This document shows, one piece after another, positions 6,897 through 7,097 of a stretch of DNA of 7,097 nucleotides. Position numbers and translations under genes: made by a program. Within the stretch, counting starts at the first letter, position 1; every line of letters begins with the position of its first letter. Source of the stretch: an uncultured Phycisphaerales bacterium (lineage in GTDB: Bacteria; Planctomycetota; Phycisphaerae; Phycisphaerales; UBA1924); NCBI GenBank assembly GCA_937891445.1, contig CALAFV010000549.1, positions 1 to 7,097 on the forward strand. The letters run 5' to 3'. The notes under the pieces were generated by a model. That model ran no database searches. It was not told the origin of the DNA and was given only the letters and a program-made list of their open reading frames with translations.

Positions 6897-6958
6897 CCCC
6901 CCTTTCCCGGGGCATTCCCGGGCCTGACGCACGCCCCGGCTCCGCCGGGTTGCCCAAT
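6897..6958 (+). other. Short hairpins after second dockerin gene
   Basis: Two perfect 6-base inverted repeats follow the stop: CCCGGG at 6906-6911 and 6917-6922, and CCCGGC/GCCGGG at 6935-6940 and 6944-6949. Neither is followed by T residues. They may add to 3'-end stability or to the termination region; the proper terminator lies just downstream. Confidence 0.45.
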
Positions 6959-6998
6959 GACGCCCACATCCGGCCACGGTGCGGGCGTCTTTTCTTTT
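6959..6998 (+). terminator. Rho-independent terminator after second dockerin gene
   Basis: GACGCCC (6959-6965) pairs with GGGCGTC (6983-6989). A smaller inner stem (CCG 6970-6972 with CGG 6977-6979) extends it, and the right arm leads directly into TTTTCTTTT. It lies 62 bases after the stop codon. Confidence 0.85.
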
Positions 6999-7097
6999 GC
7001 TCATTTAGCCGCGCAGCGGCTCTTCGTCGCATGGGGTAGCACCGCCGCGGCCGGCTCCCCGATCCCCGAGAGGCCGCCGGCATCACCGAAATAACCC
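6999..7097. other. Window end, no gene recognised
   Basis: 99 bases after the terminator. I see no start with a ribosome binding site, no RNA gene and no repeat. It probably belongs to the intergenic region before the next gene. Confidence 0.4.

Noticed and set aside
6859..7086. Small minus-strand frame over the final terminator
   Set aside because: It overlaps the end of the propeller gene and the terminator, is Arg-rich and has no ribosome binding site.
1..7097. tRNA or rRNA genes, CRISPR arrays, insertion sequences, attachment sites
   Set aside because: I looked on both strands and saw no cloverleaf-like sequence, spaced direct repeats, transposase motifs or terminal inverted repeats. 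The only repeats are those inside protein domains and the G runs.

Overview
The window looks like chromosomal DNA of a high-GC planctomycete, most likely class Phycisphaerae. I infer this from three things in the sequence: a TIGR02999-type ECF sigma factor directly upstream of a WD40 serine/threonine kinase, secreted proteins ending in a dockerin-like domain with terminal Gly-Cys (the kind NCBI calls 'GC-type dockerin domain-anchored' in Phycisphaerales), and Cys-rich PPC-like modules. No rRNA or other phylogenetic marker is present, so the assignment rests on gene content.

Left part, minus strand (1-2956): a two-gene operon. The ECF sigma factor (2956 to 2312) overlaps by 4 bases (GTGA) the start of a large membrane-anchored Ser/Thr protein kinase (from 2315, running off the window at base 1). 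The kinase reads through only if two single-base deletions are corrected, each inside a run of exactly seven G (2125-2131 and 1634-1640). With both repaired to eight, a normal kinase domain, one membrane helix, a coiled coil and WD40 repeats follow in one frame.

Middle (2957-3183): a G-rich divergent intergenic stretch that presumably holds the promoters of the sigma/kinase operon and of the gene to its right.

Right part, plus strand (3184-6896): two paralogous genes for secreted-type modular proteins, separated by a strong terminator. The downstream one (4626-6896) is complete: ribosome binding site, signal peptide, seven FG-GAP blades, two Cys-rich PPC-like modules and the dockerin-like tail. 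The upstream one (3184-4380) has the same two PPC-like modules and tail, but lacks a signal peptide and nearly all of the propeller. It looks like a 5'-truncated copy. A second terminator follows the downstream gene, and the last 100 bases hold nothing I can recognise.

The sigma/kinase pair is a signalling module. The dockerin proteins are probable cell-surface or exported proteins. Control of the second by the first is possible from the divergent layout but is not shown by the sequence. I see no clearly new system. The best leads are the homopolymer-linked frameshifts, the Ala/Pro insert in the kinase catalytic core, the truncated paralog and the Gly-Cys dockerin tails.
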